DNA from: Buttiauxella warmboldiae
Lineage (GTDB): Bacteria; Pseudomonadota; Gammaproteobacteria; Enterobacterales; Enterobacteriaceae
Reading direction: 5' to 3'
DNA length: 64,000 nt
NCBI RefSeq assembly: GCF_003818135.1
Contig: NZ_RPOH01000015.1
Span: 1 to 64,000 of the forward strand
Shown: piece after piece, positions 46,227-55,147 of the stretch
Layout: each line of letters begins with the position of its first letter
Position numbering within the stretch: the first letter of the stretch is position 1
Made by a program: the position numbers and the translations under genes
Notes under the pieces: model-generated
What the model was told of the DNA's origin: nothing
The model's input: only the letters and a program-made list of their open reading frames with translations
Database searches by the model: none

Positions 46227-47885
46227 ATGAATACAACTCCTCCCTGGTGGCAGCATGGTGTCATCTACCAGATCTACCCGAAGAGTTTCCAGGATACCAC
46301 CGGCAGCGGCACCGGTGATTTGATTGGCGTGATTAAGCGTCTCGACTATCTCAAACTGCTGGGCGTTGATGCCATTTGGCTGACGCCGTTTTATGTCTCA
46401 CCGCAGGTGGATAACGGCTATGACGTGGCGAACTACTGCGCCATCGACCACACCTATGGCACCCTGGATGATTTTGATCTGTTAGTCGCCGGCGCCCATG
46501 AGCGCGGCATCCGCATTATTCTGGATATGGTGTTTAACCATACCTCCACACAGCACGCCTGGTTCCATGAGGCGCTCAATAAAGAGAGCCCCTACCGCGA
46601 ATTTTATATCTGGCGTGACGGCACCCCGGAAATTTTACCCAATAACTGGCGCTCTAAATTTGGCGGCAACGCCTGGCGCTGGCATGCGGAAAGCGGCCAG
46701 TATTATCTGCACCTTTTCGCGCCTGAGCAGGCGGATCTCAACTGGGAAAACCCACAGGTTCGCGCTGAACTGAAAAAAGTGTGTGAATTCTGGGCCGATC
46801 GCGGCGTGGACGGTTTGCGTCTTGATGTGATCAATCTGGTTTCTAAGGATCAGGATTTCCCCTGTGATATTGCAGGCGGCGACGGGCGTCGTTTCTATAC
46901 CGACGGGCCGCGTATTCATGAATATCTGCAAGAGTTCAGCCGCGATGTGTTTGTGCCGCGCGAACTGATGACGGTAGGCGAAATGTCATCAACCACGCTC
47001 GATAACTGCCAGCAATATGCGGCGCTCAACAGCAATGAACTGTCGATGACGTTTAACTTCCACCACCTGAAGGTGGACTATCCGGGCGGGCAAAAATGGG
47101 CGCTGGCCGCACCTGATTACGTGGCGCTGAAAGCCATTTTCAGCCACTGGCAGCAAGGGATGCATAACGTGGCGTGGAATGCGCTGTTCTGGTGCAACCA
47201 TGACCAGCCGCGCATCGTGTCGCGCTTTGGTGATGAAGGCGAACTGCGTGTTCCGGCGGCAAAAATGCTGGCGATGGTGCTACATGGTATGCAGGGCACG
47301 CCGTACATTTATCAAGGCGAAGAGTTGGGGATGACCAATCCACACTTCAAACGCATCACTGATTACCGCGATGTGGAAAGCCATAACATGTACGCCGAGC
47401 TGCGCGCCCAGGGCCGGGATAGCGACAATTTGCTGGCGATTCTTGCCGGTAAATCACGCGATAACAGCCGTACGCCGATGCAGTGGGATGAGGGTGAACA
47501 TGCGGGATTCACTGATGGTACGCCGTGGATAAACCTGTGCGATAACTACCAGAGCATCAATGCTAAAGCCGCGATCGATGACCCGGACTCCGTATTTTAC
47601 GCCTATCAAAAACTGATTAAGCTGCGCAAGGCTAACCCGGTCTTCACCTGGGGAAACTATCAGGACCTGCTGCCGGAGCATCCGTATTTATGGTGTTACC
47701 GCCGCGAATGGCAGGGACAAACGCTGGTGGTTGCCGCCAATCTCAGCCGCGAAAATCAATGGTGGATGCCGGAAGCCTTCACCGGCGACTGGGATGTGCT
47801 GATGAGCAACTATTGTGATGCTGCGGGTGAACCGGGTGACATGAGTTTACGGCCATTTGAAGCGGTTTACTGGTTGCAAGGTTAA
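46227..47885 (+). CDS. treC: trehalose-6-phosphate hydrolase TreC
   Basis: A 552-aa GH13 enzyme. The catalytic nucleophile Asp is in GLRLDVINL, the acid/base Glu in TVGEMSS, and the third Asp in FWCNHDQPR. It splits trehalose 6-phosphate into glucose and glucose 6-phosphate. The ATG at 46227 aligns with E. coli; the ribosome site is weak (GGGAC), so it may rely on coupling to treB, which ends 66 bp upstream. Confidence 0.96.
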   Translation: MNTTPPWWQHGVIYQIYPKSFQDTTGSGTGDLIGVIKRLDYLKLLGVDAIWLTPFYVSPQVDNGYDVANYCAIDHTYGTLDDFDLLVAGAHERGIRIILDMVFNHTSTQHAWFHEALNKESPYREFYIWRDGTPEILPNNWRSKFGGNAWRWHAESGQYYLHLFAPEQADLNWENPQVRAELKKVCEFWADRGVDGLRLDVINLVSKDQDFPCDIAGGDGRRFYTDGPRIHEYLQEFSRDVFVPRELMTVGEMSSTTLDNCQQYAALNSNELSMTFNFHHLKVDYPGGQKWALAAPDYVALKAIFSHWQQGMHNVAWNALFWCNHDQPRIVSRFGDEGELRVPAAKMLAMVLHGMQGTPYIYQGEELGMTNPHFKRITDYRDVESHNMYAELRAQGRDSDNLLAILAGKSRDNSRTPMQWDEGEHAGFTDGTPWINLCDNYQSINAKAAIDDPDSVFYAYQKLIKLRKANPVFTWGNYQDLLPEHPYLWCYRREWQGQTLVVAANLSRENQWWMPEAFTGDWDVLMSNYCDAAGEPGDMSLRPFEAVYWLQG

Positions 47886-47899
47886 ACTTCCCTCAATTT

Positions 47900-47920
47900 C
47901 TCCCTCTTATTTTGAGGGAG
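47900..47920 (+). terminator. hairpin after treC
   Basis: A 7-bp stem CTCCCTC/GAGGGAG with loop TTATTTT, 14 bp after the treC stop. Only a broken T-run follows. Confidence 0.55.
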
Positions 47921-47985
47921 ATCTCTTCTCCAAAATTTTAAGATTTGTCCTTGTTGCCCATCCCTCCTGCTACGCCCGATTTACC

Positions 47986-48030
47986 TTGTCCTGCATCAAT
48001 AAAATCGCAAACTTGTTTGATGCAAATCAC
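47986..48030. promoter_or_regulatory. two FNR sites upstream of nrdD
   Basis: Site 1 is TTGATGCAAATCAC (48017-48030), 9 of 10 conserved bases. Site 2 is TTGTCCTGCATCAA (47986-47999), 8 of 10. The centres are exactly 31 bp apart. E. coli nrdDG has FNR sites at -33.5 and -64.5, the same spacing. With TAAAAT at 48044-48049 as the -10 box, the start would be near 48057. Confidence 0.85.
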
Positions 48031-48056
48031 TACATATAGACCTTAAAATGCATCCC

Positions 48057-48231
48057 GCCCCCATATATTGTATTTTTCGCTTATTATAGCAACAAGAGAC
48101 ACCGACATCTCTGGGGATTATCTGTGGATAAAGCCTGGGGCAAAATCAGCAAGCCTGCGGCAGTGCGAGCTCGTCGCGGCTTGCTGACAACGACATCCCT
48201 TTGTGGATAACCTTTTTAAAATGGAGAAATC
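48057..48231 (+). promoter_or_regulatory. nrdD leader with two DnaA boxes and a long hairpin
   Basis: The predicted 175-nt leader holds a NrdR-box-like CATATATTGTAT near the start, and DnaA boxes TGTGGATAA (TTATCCACA on the other strand) at 48123-48131 and 48202-48210. Between them a hairpin has a perfect 10-bp base stem, TCAGCAAGCC (48146-48155) with GGCTTGCTGA (48178-48187). The DnaA box matches are exact. Function is not known. Confidence 0.6.
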
Positions 48232-50367
48232 ATGACGCCGCATGTGATGAAAAGAGACGGGTGCAAAGTGCCTTTCACTTCAGAGCGCATTAAAGAAGCT
48301 ATTCTTCGTGCAGCTAAAGCAGCGGGAGTCGATGACGCAGACTATTGCAGCCGCGTCGCAGATATTGTCCGCGCTCAGATGGAAGGCCGCAGCCAGGTTG
48401 ATATTGGTGAGATCCAGACGGCTGTAGAAAATCAGCTGATGGCCGGCGACTATAAGCAGCTGGCGCGCGCTTATATCGAATATCGCCACGACCGTGATAT
48501 CGAGCGTGAGAAGCGTGGCCGTCTGAACCAGGAAATCCGCGGTCTGGTAGAACAAACCAACTCCGCTTTGCTCAATGAAAATGCCAATAAAGACAGCAAA
48601 GTTATTCCGACGCAGCGCGACTTATTAGCCGGTATCGTGGCAAAACACTACGCTTCACAGCACCTGCTGCCGCGTGATGTGGTGCTGGCGCACGAACGCG
48701 GTGACATTCACTATCACGACCTGGATTACTCGCCGTTCTTCCCGATGTTTAACTGCATGCTTATCGATCTCAAAGGCATGCTGACGCAAGGCTTTAAGAT
48801 GGGGAATGCGGAGATTGAACCGCCAAAATCCATCTCTACCGCAACCGCCGTTACCGCGCAAATTATCGCCCAGGTTGCCAGCCACATTTACGGCGGCACC
48901 ACGATTAACCGCATTGACGAGGTGCTGGCGCCGTTTGTGAGCGCAAGCTTTGAAAAGCATCGCCAGACGGCTGAAGAGTGGCAGATCCCGGATGCCAAAG
49001 GCTATGCGCTCTCGCGCACTGAAAAAGAGTGCTATGACGCCTTCCAGTCGCTGGAATATGAAGTCAACACCCTGCATACCGCCAACGGTCAGACGCCGTT
49101 TGTGACCTTTGGCTTTGGCCTGGGAACCAGCTGGGAATCGCGCCTGATCCAAACCTCGATTCTGCGCAACCGCATCGCGGGCCTGGGCAAAAACCGTAAA
49201 ACGGCGGTGTTCCCAAAACTGGTCTTCGCCATTAAAGACGGCCTGAATCACAAAGCTGGCGATGCCAACTACGACATCAAACAGCTCGCGCTGGAGTGCG
49301 CCAGCAAGCGCATGTATCCCGATATTCTGAACTACGATCAGGTGGTAAAAGTCACCGGCTCGTTTAAAACGCCGATGGGCTGCCGTAGCTTCCTGGGTGT
49401 GTATGAAGAGAACGGCGAGCAGATTCACGATGGCCGTAACAATATCGGGGTGATCAGTCTGAACCTGCCGCGTATTGCGCTGGAGGCCAAAGGGGATGAA
49501 GCCACCTTCTGGCAGCTGCTCGATGAGCGCCTGGAGCTGGCTTATAAAGCCCTGATGACGCGCATCGCTCGCCTTGAAGGGGTGAAAGCTCGCGTGGCGC
49601 CAATCCTGTATATGGAAGGGGCCTGCGGTGTGCGCCTGAAAGCAGACGATGACGTTGCGGAGATTTTCAAAAATGGCCGCGCGTCGATTTCCCTGGGCTA
49701 CATCGGTATTCACGAAACGGTGAACGCGCTGTTCGGCAATCAGCACGTGTACGATAGCGCAGAGCTGCGTGCCAAAGCCGTCGCCATTGTCGAACGCCTG
49801 CGCCAGGCAACCGACAGCTGGAAAGAGGAAACCGGCTACGGTTTCAGCCTGTACAGCACGCCGAGTGAAAACCTGTGCGACCGCTTCTGCCGTCTGGACA
49901 CCGCCGAATTTGGCATTGTCCCGGGCGTGACGGATAAGGGCTATTACACCAACAGCTTCCATTTAGACGTTGAGAAGAAAGTTAACCCTTACGACAAAAT
50001 CGATTTTGAAGCGCCGTATCCACCGATCGCGAATGGTGGTTTCATCTGTTATGGCGAATACCCGAACATCCAGCACAACCTGCAGGCGCTGGAAGATGTC
50101 TGGGATTACAGCTATCAACACGTGCCGTATTACGGCACCAATACGCCAATTGATGAGTGCTACGAGTGCGGCTTTACCGGTGAGTTTGAGTGCACCAGCA
50201 AAGGCTTCACCTGCCCGAAATGCGGCAACCACGACGCCGCACGCGTCTCGGTAACGCGCCGCGTTTGTGGCTATCTCGGCAGCCCGGATGCACGTCCGTT
50301 TAACGCCGGTAAGCAAGAAGAGGTGAAGCGTCGCGTCAAGCATCTTGGCAACGGGCAGATTGGCTAA
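48232..50367 (+). CDS. nrdD: anaerobic ribonucleoside-triphosphate reductase NrdD
   Basis: A 711-aa class III reductase. The N-terminal ATP-cone (about 3-95) sets substrate choice and activity. The C-terminal zinc site has CYEC and CPKC. The glycyl radical is G680 in RRVCGYLG. It makes dNTPs without oxygen, with formate as reductant. Its leader is described separately. The next gene, nrdG, starts directly at the stop codon. Confidence 0.98.
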   Translation: MTPHVMKRDGCKVPFTSERIKEAILRAAKAAGVDDADYCSRVADIVRAQMEGRSQVDIGEIQTAVENQLMAGDYKQLARAYIEYRHDRDIEREKRGRLNQEIRGLVEQTNSALLNENANKDSKVIPTQRDLLAGIVAKHYASQHLLPRDVVLAHERGDIHYHDLDYSPFFPMFNCMLIDLKGMLTQGFKMGNAEIEPPKSISTATAVTAQIIAQVASHIYGGTTINRIDEVLAPFVSASFEKHRQTAEEWQIPDAKGYALSRTEKECYDAFQSLEYEVNTLHTANGQTPFVTFGFGLGTSWESRLIQTSILRNRIAGLGKNRKTAVFPKLVFAIKDGLNHKAGDANYDIKQLALECASKRMYPDILNYDQVVKVTGSFKTPMGCRSFLGVYEENGEQIHDGRNNIGVISLNLPRIALEAKGDEATFWQLLDERLELAYKALMTRIARLEGVKARVAPILYMEGACGVRLKADDDVAEIFKNGRASISLGYIGIHETVNALFGNQHVYDSAELRAKAVAIVERLRQATDSWKEETGYGFSLYSTPSENLCDRFCRLDTAEFGIVPGVTDKGYYTNSFHLDVEKKVNPYDKIDFEAPYPPIANGGFICYGEYPNIQHNLQALEDVWDYSYQHVPYYGTNTPIDECYECGFTGEFECTSKGFTCPKCGNHDAARVSVTRRVCGYLGSPDARPFNAGKQEEVKRRVKHLGNGQIG

Positions 50368-50832
50368 GTGAATATGCATCAGTATTACCCGGTAGACATC
50401 GTGAATGGGCCGGGTACCCGCTGCACGCTGTTTGTCTCCGGCTGCGTGCATGAATGTCCCGGGTGCTATAACAAGAGCACCTGGCGGGTCAATTCAGGTG
50501 TGCCATTTACCCAGCAAATGGAAGACCAGATCGTTGCCGATCTGAACGATACGCGTATTCGTCGCCAGGGGTTGTCGCTTTCGGGCGGCGACCCGCTGCA
50601 TCCGCAAAACCTCGCCGATGTACTGAAGCTGGTAAAACGGGTAATCGCGGAATGTCCCGGCAAAGATATCTGGATGTGGACGGGTTATAAAATTGATGAA
50701 TTAACCGCGGCTCAGCGTGAAGTGGTGGATTTAATCAATGTGCTGGTCGACGGCAAATTTGTTCAGGATCTCAAAGACCCGGCGCTTATCTGGCGCGGCA
50801 GCAGCAATCAGGTTGTTCATTATTTGCGGTAA
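50368..50832 (+). CDS. nrdG: anaerobic RNR activating enzyme NrdG
   Basis: A 154-aa radical-SAM protein, the exact E. coli length. The [4Fe-4S] Cys are in CVHECPGC (C-x3-C-x2-C). It makes the glycyl radical of NrdD. It begins with GTG directly after the nrdD stop, so translation is coupled. In this genome it converges with yraR after 6 bp, unlike E. coli. Confidence 0.97.
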   Translation: MNMHQYYPVDIVNGPGTRCTLFVSGCVHECPGCYNKSTWRVNSGVPFTQQMEDQIVADLNDTRIRRQGLSLSGGDPLHPQNLADVLKLVKRVIAECPGKDIWMWTGYKIDELTAAQREVVDLINVLVDGKFVQDLKDPALIWRGSSNQVVHYLR

Positions 50833-50833
50833 G

Positions 50834-50848
50834 CCTCTTTATGAGGCT
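50834..50848. terminator. small hairpin at the nrdG/yraR junction
   Basis: GCCTC-TTTAT-GAGGC spans the 6-bp gap and the end of yraR. It is a candidate shared 3' end for two convergent genes. Confidence 0.4.
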
Positions 50849-51480
50849 GTTGCCCTTTCTCGTAACTGACGCGAGTCGAGAATATTCACCCCTTCGCACG
50901 CAGGTGCAAGCGCCGCGTGCAGCATCGCCTTTGCCACATCCCGCGCTTCAATAGACTTCCATTTTCCAGGCATAATTTTAAACAATGGCGCAAGCAACGC
51001 TTCGTTAAAGCGTTGCGATTCGCGATGCCCAAGCAACATGGACGGGCGCGCAATGGTCAGACACGGCCAGCTCTGCGCGATTAACGCTTCTTCCATTTTG
51101 CCTTTCACCCGATTGTAGAAAAACGGTGATTGACGGTTAGCCCCGATCGCGCTGACCACCAGCATATGCTTCGCGCCAAGACGCTGACCGGTAATTGCAG
51201 TATCGACCACCAGCGTGTAATCCGCCAGCACAAACGCTTCTTTACTGCCCGCCTCGCGCAAAGTGGTGCCAAGGCAGCAAAAAACGACGTCCAGCGGTGC
51301 GCTTAATTGGGTGAGCACATCGCTTAATTGCGGATCGTGGGGATTGGTGACTTTATGCATCGGCGTCATCGGCCGCCGCGTCGCCGCAACGATATGGCTG
51401 ACCTGTGGCTCATTAACCAGCATGCGTAACAGATGCCCGCCAATCAGGCCTGTGGCTCCGGTAATCAATACACGCGTCAT
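50839..51480 (-). CDS. yraR: YraR, NAD(P)-binding atypical SDR protein
   Basis: A 213-aa Rossmann-fold protein with the nucleotide motif GATGLIGG at residues 7-14 and the [12 protein letters not shown] segment holding the Tyr-x3-Lys pair. It resembles E. coli YraR, whose function is unknown. The gene is divergent from yhbO with a 101-bp gap. It opens the block that corresponds to the E. coli 71-min region. Confidence 0.9.
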   Translation of the reverse strand: MTRVLITGATGLIGGHLLRMLVNEPQVSHIVAATRRPMTPMHKVTNPHDPQLSDVLTQLSAPLDVVFCCLGTTLREAGSKEAFVLADYTLVVDTAITGQRLGAKHMLVVSAIGANRQSPFFYNRVKGKMEEALIAQSWPCLTIARPSMLLGHRESQRFNEALLAPLFKIMPGKWKSIEARDVAKAMLHAALAPACEGVNILDSRQLRERATAS

Positions 51481-51581
51481 GGAAACTCCTTATTCAGATG
51501 AATCTAAGTCTAGCCCGCTCGCTTGCAAAGTCAGCCCCGTCGTCCAGGATTAATCACTGAAACCATCAAACCGGAGGCGCT

Positions 51582-52100
51582 ATGAGCAAGAAGATTGCAG
51601 TCTTGATCACCGACGAATTTGAAGATGCTGAGTTTACCTCGCCTGCACAAGAGTTCCGCAAAGCGGGCCATGAAGTGGTGACCATTGATAAACAGGCGGG
51701 AAAAACGGTGACCGGCAAAAGAGGCGAGGCAAAAGTCACTATCGACAAAGCTATTGATGAAGTACGGCCGGCTGATTTCGACGCCCTGCTGTTACCCGGC
51801 GGCCATTCACCAGATACCCTGCGCGGGGATCAACGTTTCGTCACCTTCACGCGGGATTTTGTGAATAGCGGCAAGCCCGTATTTGCTATCTGTCACGGCC
51901 CGCAGCTTTTAATCAGCGCGGATGTCATTCGTGGGCGTAAATTAACCGCCGTGAAGCCTATTATTATTGACGTAAAAAATGCCGGAGCCGATTTTTACGA
52001 TAAAGAAGTGGTGGTGGATAAGGACCAGCTGGTCACCAGCCGAACGCCGGGCGATCTGCCGGCATTTAATCGCGAGGCGCTGCGCCTGTTAGGGCGTTAG
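51582..52100 (+). CDS. yhbO: YhbO, DJ-1/PfpI-family stress protein
   Basis: A 172-aa PfpI-like protein with the nucleophile Cys in FAICHGPQ, the nearby Glu in DEFEDAEF and the following His. E. coli YhbO is reported as a glyoxalase/deglycase that guards proteins and nucleic acids from methylglyoxal; the deglycase claim is debated. It is a stress-protection gene. It overlaps yhbP tail to tail by 4 bp. Confidence 0.94.
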   Translation: MSKKIAVLITDEFEDAEFTSPAQEFRKAGHEVVTIDKQAGKTVTGKRGEAKVTIDKAIDEVRPADFDALLLPGGHSPDTLRGDQRFVTFTRDFVNSGKPVFAICHGPQLLISADVIRGRKLTAVKPIIIDVKNAGADFYDKEVVVDKDQLVTSRTPGDLPAFNREALRLLGR

Positions 52101-52531
52101 CTTTCCCGCAGCCAGTGAAGTTTTTTCCCGAAGCCGAGAGTGTTGTCGGTCATTTTCAGTTCATCAAGCCGAATTTCCCACACCGGCGCCTTCATCACTC
52201 TCGCCACCGGGAAGCGCTTGCAGTAGCGATTACGAACGGCGGCTGCCGCCTCTTCCTCAATTAGCGTGATTTCGCCACGAAACTGTATGCCACGAATCAA
52301 CGCAACCGTTTTGGGCTGCCCGTTGATGGTGCCAGCCACCCGCGCCTGTTTGCCAATTAGCTCGCCATGCCGGGTATGGGTTTCGCTTAGCAAATAAAAA
52401 GCGATTCGCTGTGCGTCGTATAAATAGAAGGCATTGGCGCACCATAAATCATCGTGACTGCCGACGCAGTATGTCAGTACATGCTGTTTGTTCAGCCAAC
52501 GGCTGATGGCATTGAGCGTTTCCATGAGCAA
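52097..52531 (-). CDS. yhbP: YhbP, pyridoxamine-oxidase-like FMN-fold protein
   Basis: A 144-aa protein of the UPF0306 (YhbP) family, with a split-barrel flavin-binding fold. [29 protein letters not shown] is the typical N-terminal half. No catalytic role is known. It is divergent from yhbQ by 47 bp. Confidence 0.9.
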   Translation of the reverse strand: MLMETLNAISRWLNKQHVLTYCVGSHDDLWCANAFYLYDAQRIAFYLLSETHTRHGELIGKQARVAGTINGQPKTVALIRGIQFRGEITLIEEEAAAAVRNRYCKRFPVARVMKAPVWEIRLDELKMTDNTLGFGKKLHWLRES

Positions 52532-52578
52532 CCTGAAGAGTGATATTCTGCGGGAAACATCAATTATGCGCCTGACCT

Positions 52579-52887
52579 ATGTCTCTGTGGTATCTCTATT
52601 TAGTCCGCACGCCAGATAACCGTTTATATACCGGTATTACCACCGATGTGGAACGCCGTTTCTCACAGCATCAGAGCGGTAAGGGTGCGAAAGCGTTACG
52701 GGGAAAAGGCGAGCTAGCCCTGGCCTTCAGCCATCCGGTGGGCGATCGTTCCAGCGCACTGCGCCTGGAGTATCGCATCAAACAGCTCACGAAGGGGCAG
52801 AAAGAGAAGCTGGTGACGGGAACCCTGGCTTTTGAAGACCTGCTGACAGGTCTTCAAAAGCGCCTGGAGATCAAAAAGCTCGATTGA
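52579..52887 (+). CDS. yhbQ: YhbQ, GIY-YIG nuclease-fold protein
   Basis: A 102-aa single-domain GIY-YIG protein of the UPF0213 group. [17 protein letters not shown] holds both half-motifs, followed by the conserved Arg of VERRFSQH and Glu of LRLEYRIK. E. coli YhbQ has reported DNA-cleaving activity. It overlaps yhbS tail to tail by 17 bp. Confidence 0.93.
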   Translation: MSLWYLYLVRTPDNRLYTGITTDVERRFSQHQSGKGAKALRGKGELALAFSHPVGDRSSALRLEYRIKQLTKGQKEKLVTGTLAFEDLLTGLQKRLEIKKLD

Positions 52888-53377
52888 AGCGTTCGTGATA
52901 TTCCACCAGCCCGGAAACACCGTTAAGCGCATCGTCGGCTAACGGATGGATCAGGAAGTGAGCTTCGGTATCAGGCCAGGCACAACGTAGGCCAAACTGT
53001 GCGGCGGGAACAAAGCCAAAGCGCTGATACAGCGCCGCTTCACCTAAAGTCACCACCGCCGCATAGCCAAATTCATTGAGCGAATCCAGCCCTTCATACA
53101 CCAGTTTCTTTGCCAGCCCCTGGCCGCGGTAAGCTTCATCTACGGCAAGGGGGGCCAGGCCCACCCACTGTAGCTCTTCACCTGCGACCGCAACCGGACT
53201 GAATGCGGCATAACCGACAATCTGACCTTCCTCGTCCGTAGCAACCACGCCTAACGTCAGCAGGCCGTCTTCCCGTAAATCTTTCACCAAATCCGCTTCA
53301 CCGTTGCCATGGAAGGAACGGCGAAGTAAAGCATCAATGCCGGGAGCATCAATAGGTATTTCTACACGAATTAGCAT
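52871..53377 (-). CDS. yhbS: GNAT-family acetyltransferase YhbS
   Basis: A 168-aa GNAT protein with the acetyl-CoA loop [15 protein letters not shown]. The substrate is not established. It overlaps the upstream gene ubiT by 7 bp on the same strand, so the two are one operon, as in E. coli. Confidence 0.93.
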   Translation of the reverse strand: MLIRVEIPIDAPGIDALLRRSFHGNGEADLVKDLREDGLLTLGVVATDEEGQIVGYAAFSPVAVAGEELQWVGLAPLAVDEAYRGQGLAKKLVYEGLDSLNEFGYAAVVTLGEAALYQRFGFVPAAQFGLRCAWPDTEAHFLIHPLADDALNGVSGLVEYHERFNRAF

Positions 53378-53895
53378 GGCTCACCCACCGAGTTACGTTC
53401 TGGAACAGGTTTGTATTTCATCCCTGCTTCAACAAAATCAGCCAGTTGTAGCAACAGTATGCGTAAGGGTTTCGGCATCGCATCCAGCTCAATGGCATCC
53501 ATTAAATTTTTGACGTACAGACCCAGCTCAGTATCACCTTCAATCATCAGGCGGCGCTGGAAAAACAGGGTATCGGGATCTTGCTTGCGGGCGGCGATCA
53601 GCAAAAGATCGTTGGCGGTGGCGCTAAAGCTCACATCCGCCGGGGCATCTTCACACACCACCAGCTTATTATCCTGGACTGAAGTCAGCCACTTCAGCCC
53701 GAGGTCGCGCACTTCAATACTCAGCCAGCGTCCCTCAAGGAACTCGAGCTCGCCCTCTTCCATTGCCTGACGAAACTGCCAGCCCAGCACCTGTTCCAGC
53801 ACCTGGCGCTTCAGAGCAAAGGGCGTCAGTTTAACCGGGGTTCTTAACAGTGACGGGCCAAGATGGACCAGGCGTGAACGCAATTTATCCAACAC
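53371..53895 (-). CDS. ubiT: UbiT (YhbT), SCP2-domain ubiquinone-synthesis factor
   Basis: A 174-aa protein with one sterol-carrier (SCP2) domain from about residue 45. In E. coli UbiT takes the place of UbiJ in O2-independent ubiquinone synthesis by holding lipid intermediates. It is divergent from ubiU across 248 bp holding FNR-type sites, which fits joint anaerobic control. It is co-transcribed with yhbS. Confidence 0.92.
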   Translation of the reverse strand: MLDKLRSRLVHLGPSLLRTPVKLTPFALKRQVLEQVLGWQFRQAMEEGELEFLEGRWLSIEVRDLGLKWLTSVQDNKLVVCEDAPADVSFSATANDLLLIAARKQDPDTLFFQRRLMIEGDTELGLYVKNLMDAIELDAMPKPLRILLLQLADFVEAGMKYKPVPERNSVGEPC

Positions 53896-53971
53896 AAGCT
53901 TTACTCCTTGAGAAATTTAACCGCTATTTTGCCACACCAGCCATTCTCCGTAGCGGTGTAAATCAACAAGT

Positions 53972-54008
53972 TTGCGGGTTATCAATACCACCAGTTTGAT
54001 TTCATCAA
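53972..54008. promoter_or_regulatory. FNR-type sites between ubiT and ubiU
   Basis: TTGCG-GGTT-ATCAA (53972-53985) matches 8 of 10 FNR bases. TTGAT-TTC-ATCAA (53996-54008) has both half-sites perfect but a 3-bp spacer. Anaerobic FNR control of ubiUV is reported in E. coli. Confidence 0.55.
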
Positions 54009-54143
54009 TACGCCATTAGCTGCCTTAAATCAAAATTTGTCGCGGACGGGTTAACTAAAATCCCAGTTCGTTAACAATTTTGCCGCCCGACACCGGGTGG
54101 CAAGGGTGGCCCGCTAAGGCGACCCGATGATTCAGGATAAATT

Positions 54144-55139
54144 ATGGAGTTGCTTTGCCCAGCTGGAAACTTACCGGCGTTGAAAGCGGCCATCGATAAT
54201 GGCGCCGATGCGGTTTACATTGGTCTTAAAGATGATACCAACGCTCGCCATTTTGCTGGACTGAATTTCACGGAGAAGAAACTGCAAGAAGCGGTGAGTT
54301 ACGTGCATCAACATCGCCGTAAACTGCACATCGCTATCAATACGTTTGCGCACCCGGACGGCTACGTGCGCTGGCAGCGAGCAGTGGATATGGCAGCGCA
54401 ACTCGGAGCCGACGCGTTAATTCTTGCTGACCTCGCCATGCTTGAGTACGCGGCAGAACGTTATCCACACATTGAGCGCCACGTCTCGGTACAAGCCTCC
54501 GCCACCAATGAAGAAGCGATTCGTTTTTATCATCGCAACTTCGAGGTTGCGCGTGTTGTATTACCACGCGTGCTCTCTATCCATCAGGTCAAACAGCTAG
54601 CCCGGGTCACGCCAGTGCCGCTGGAGGTTTTTGCATTCGGCAGCCTGTGCATCATGGCTGAAGGGCGCTGCTACCTCTCTTCCTATCTGACGGGTGAATC
54701 GCCGAATACCGTGGGCGCCTGCTCCCCGGCGCGCTTTGTGCGCTGGCAGCAAACACCGCAGGGGCTGGAATCACGCCTTAACGATGTGCTGATCGACAGA
54801 TATCAGGATGGCGAAAACGCGGGTTATCCCACGCTGTGTAAAGGCCGCTACCTGGTTGACGATCAGAAATATCACGCGCTGGAAGAGCCAACCAGCCTGA
54901 ACACCCTGGAGCTGCTGCCGGAGCTGCTGGCGGCCAATATTGCCTCGGTAAAAATCGAAGGCCGCCAGCGCAGCCCGGCCTATGTCAGCCAGGTGGCAAA
55001 AGTCTGGCGTCAGGCAATCGACCTGTGTATGGCCGATGCGGAAAACTATCGTGCTCAACCGGCATGGATGGAAGATCTCGGTGCGATGGCCGAAGGTACG
55101 CAAACCACTCTCGGTGCCTATCACCGTAAATGGCAGTAG
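54144..55139 (+). CDS. ubiU: UbiU (YhbU), U32-family O2-independent hydroxylase subunit
   Basis: A 331-aa peptidase-U32-like protein, the same length as E. coli UbiU. The [4Fe-4S] Cys are visible in LCIMAEGRCYLS, VGACSPARF and PTLCKGRY. With UbiV it hydroxylates ubiquinone precursors without oxygen, using prephenate as hydroxyl source. AGGATAAATT precedes the ATG. ubiV follows after 8 bp. Confidence 0.95.
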   Translation: MELLCPAGNLPALKAAIDNGADAVYIGLKDDTNARHFAGLNFTEKKLQEAVSYVHQHRRKLHIAINTFAHPDGYVRWQRAVDMAAQLGADALILADLAMLEYAAERYPHIERHVSVQASATNEEAIRFYHRNFEVARVVLPRVLSIHQVKQLARVTPVPLEVFAFGSLCIMAEGRCYLSSYLTGESPNTVGACSPARFVRWQQTPQGLESRLNDVLIDRYQDGENAGYPTLCKGRYLVDDQKYHALEEPTSLNTLELLPELLAANIASVKIEGRQRSPAYVSQVAKVWRQAIDLCMADAENYRAQPAWMEDLGAMAEGTQTTLGAYHRKWQ

Positions 55140-55147
55140 GAAAACCC

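Noticed and set aside
48655-49962. A 435-codon open frame antisense to nrdD
   Set aside because: Shadow of nrdD. No ribosome site or recognised domain.
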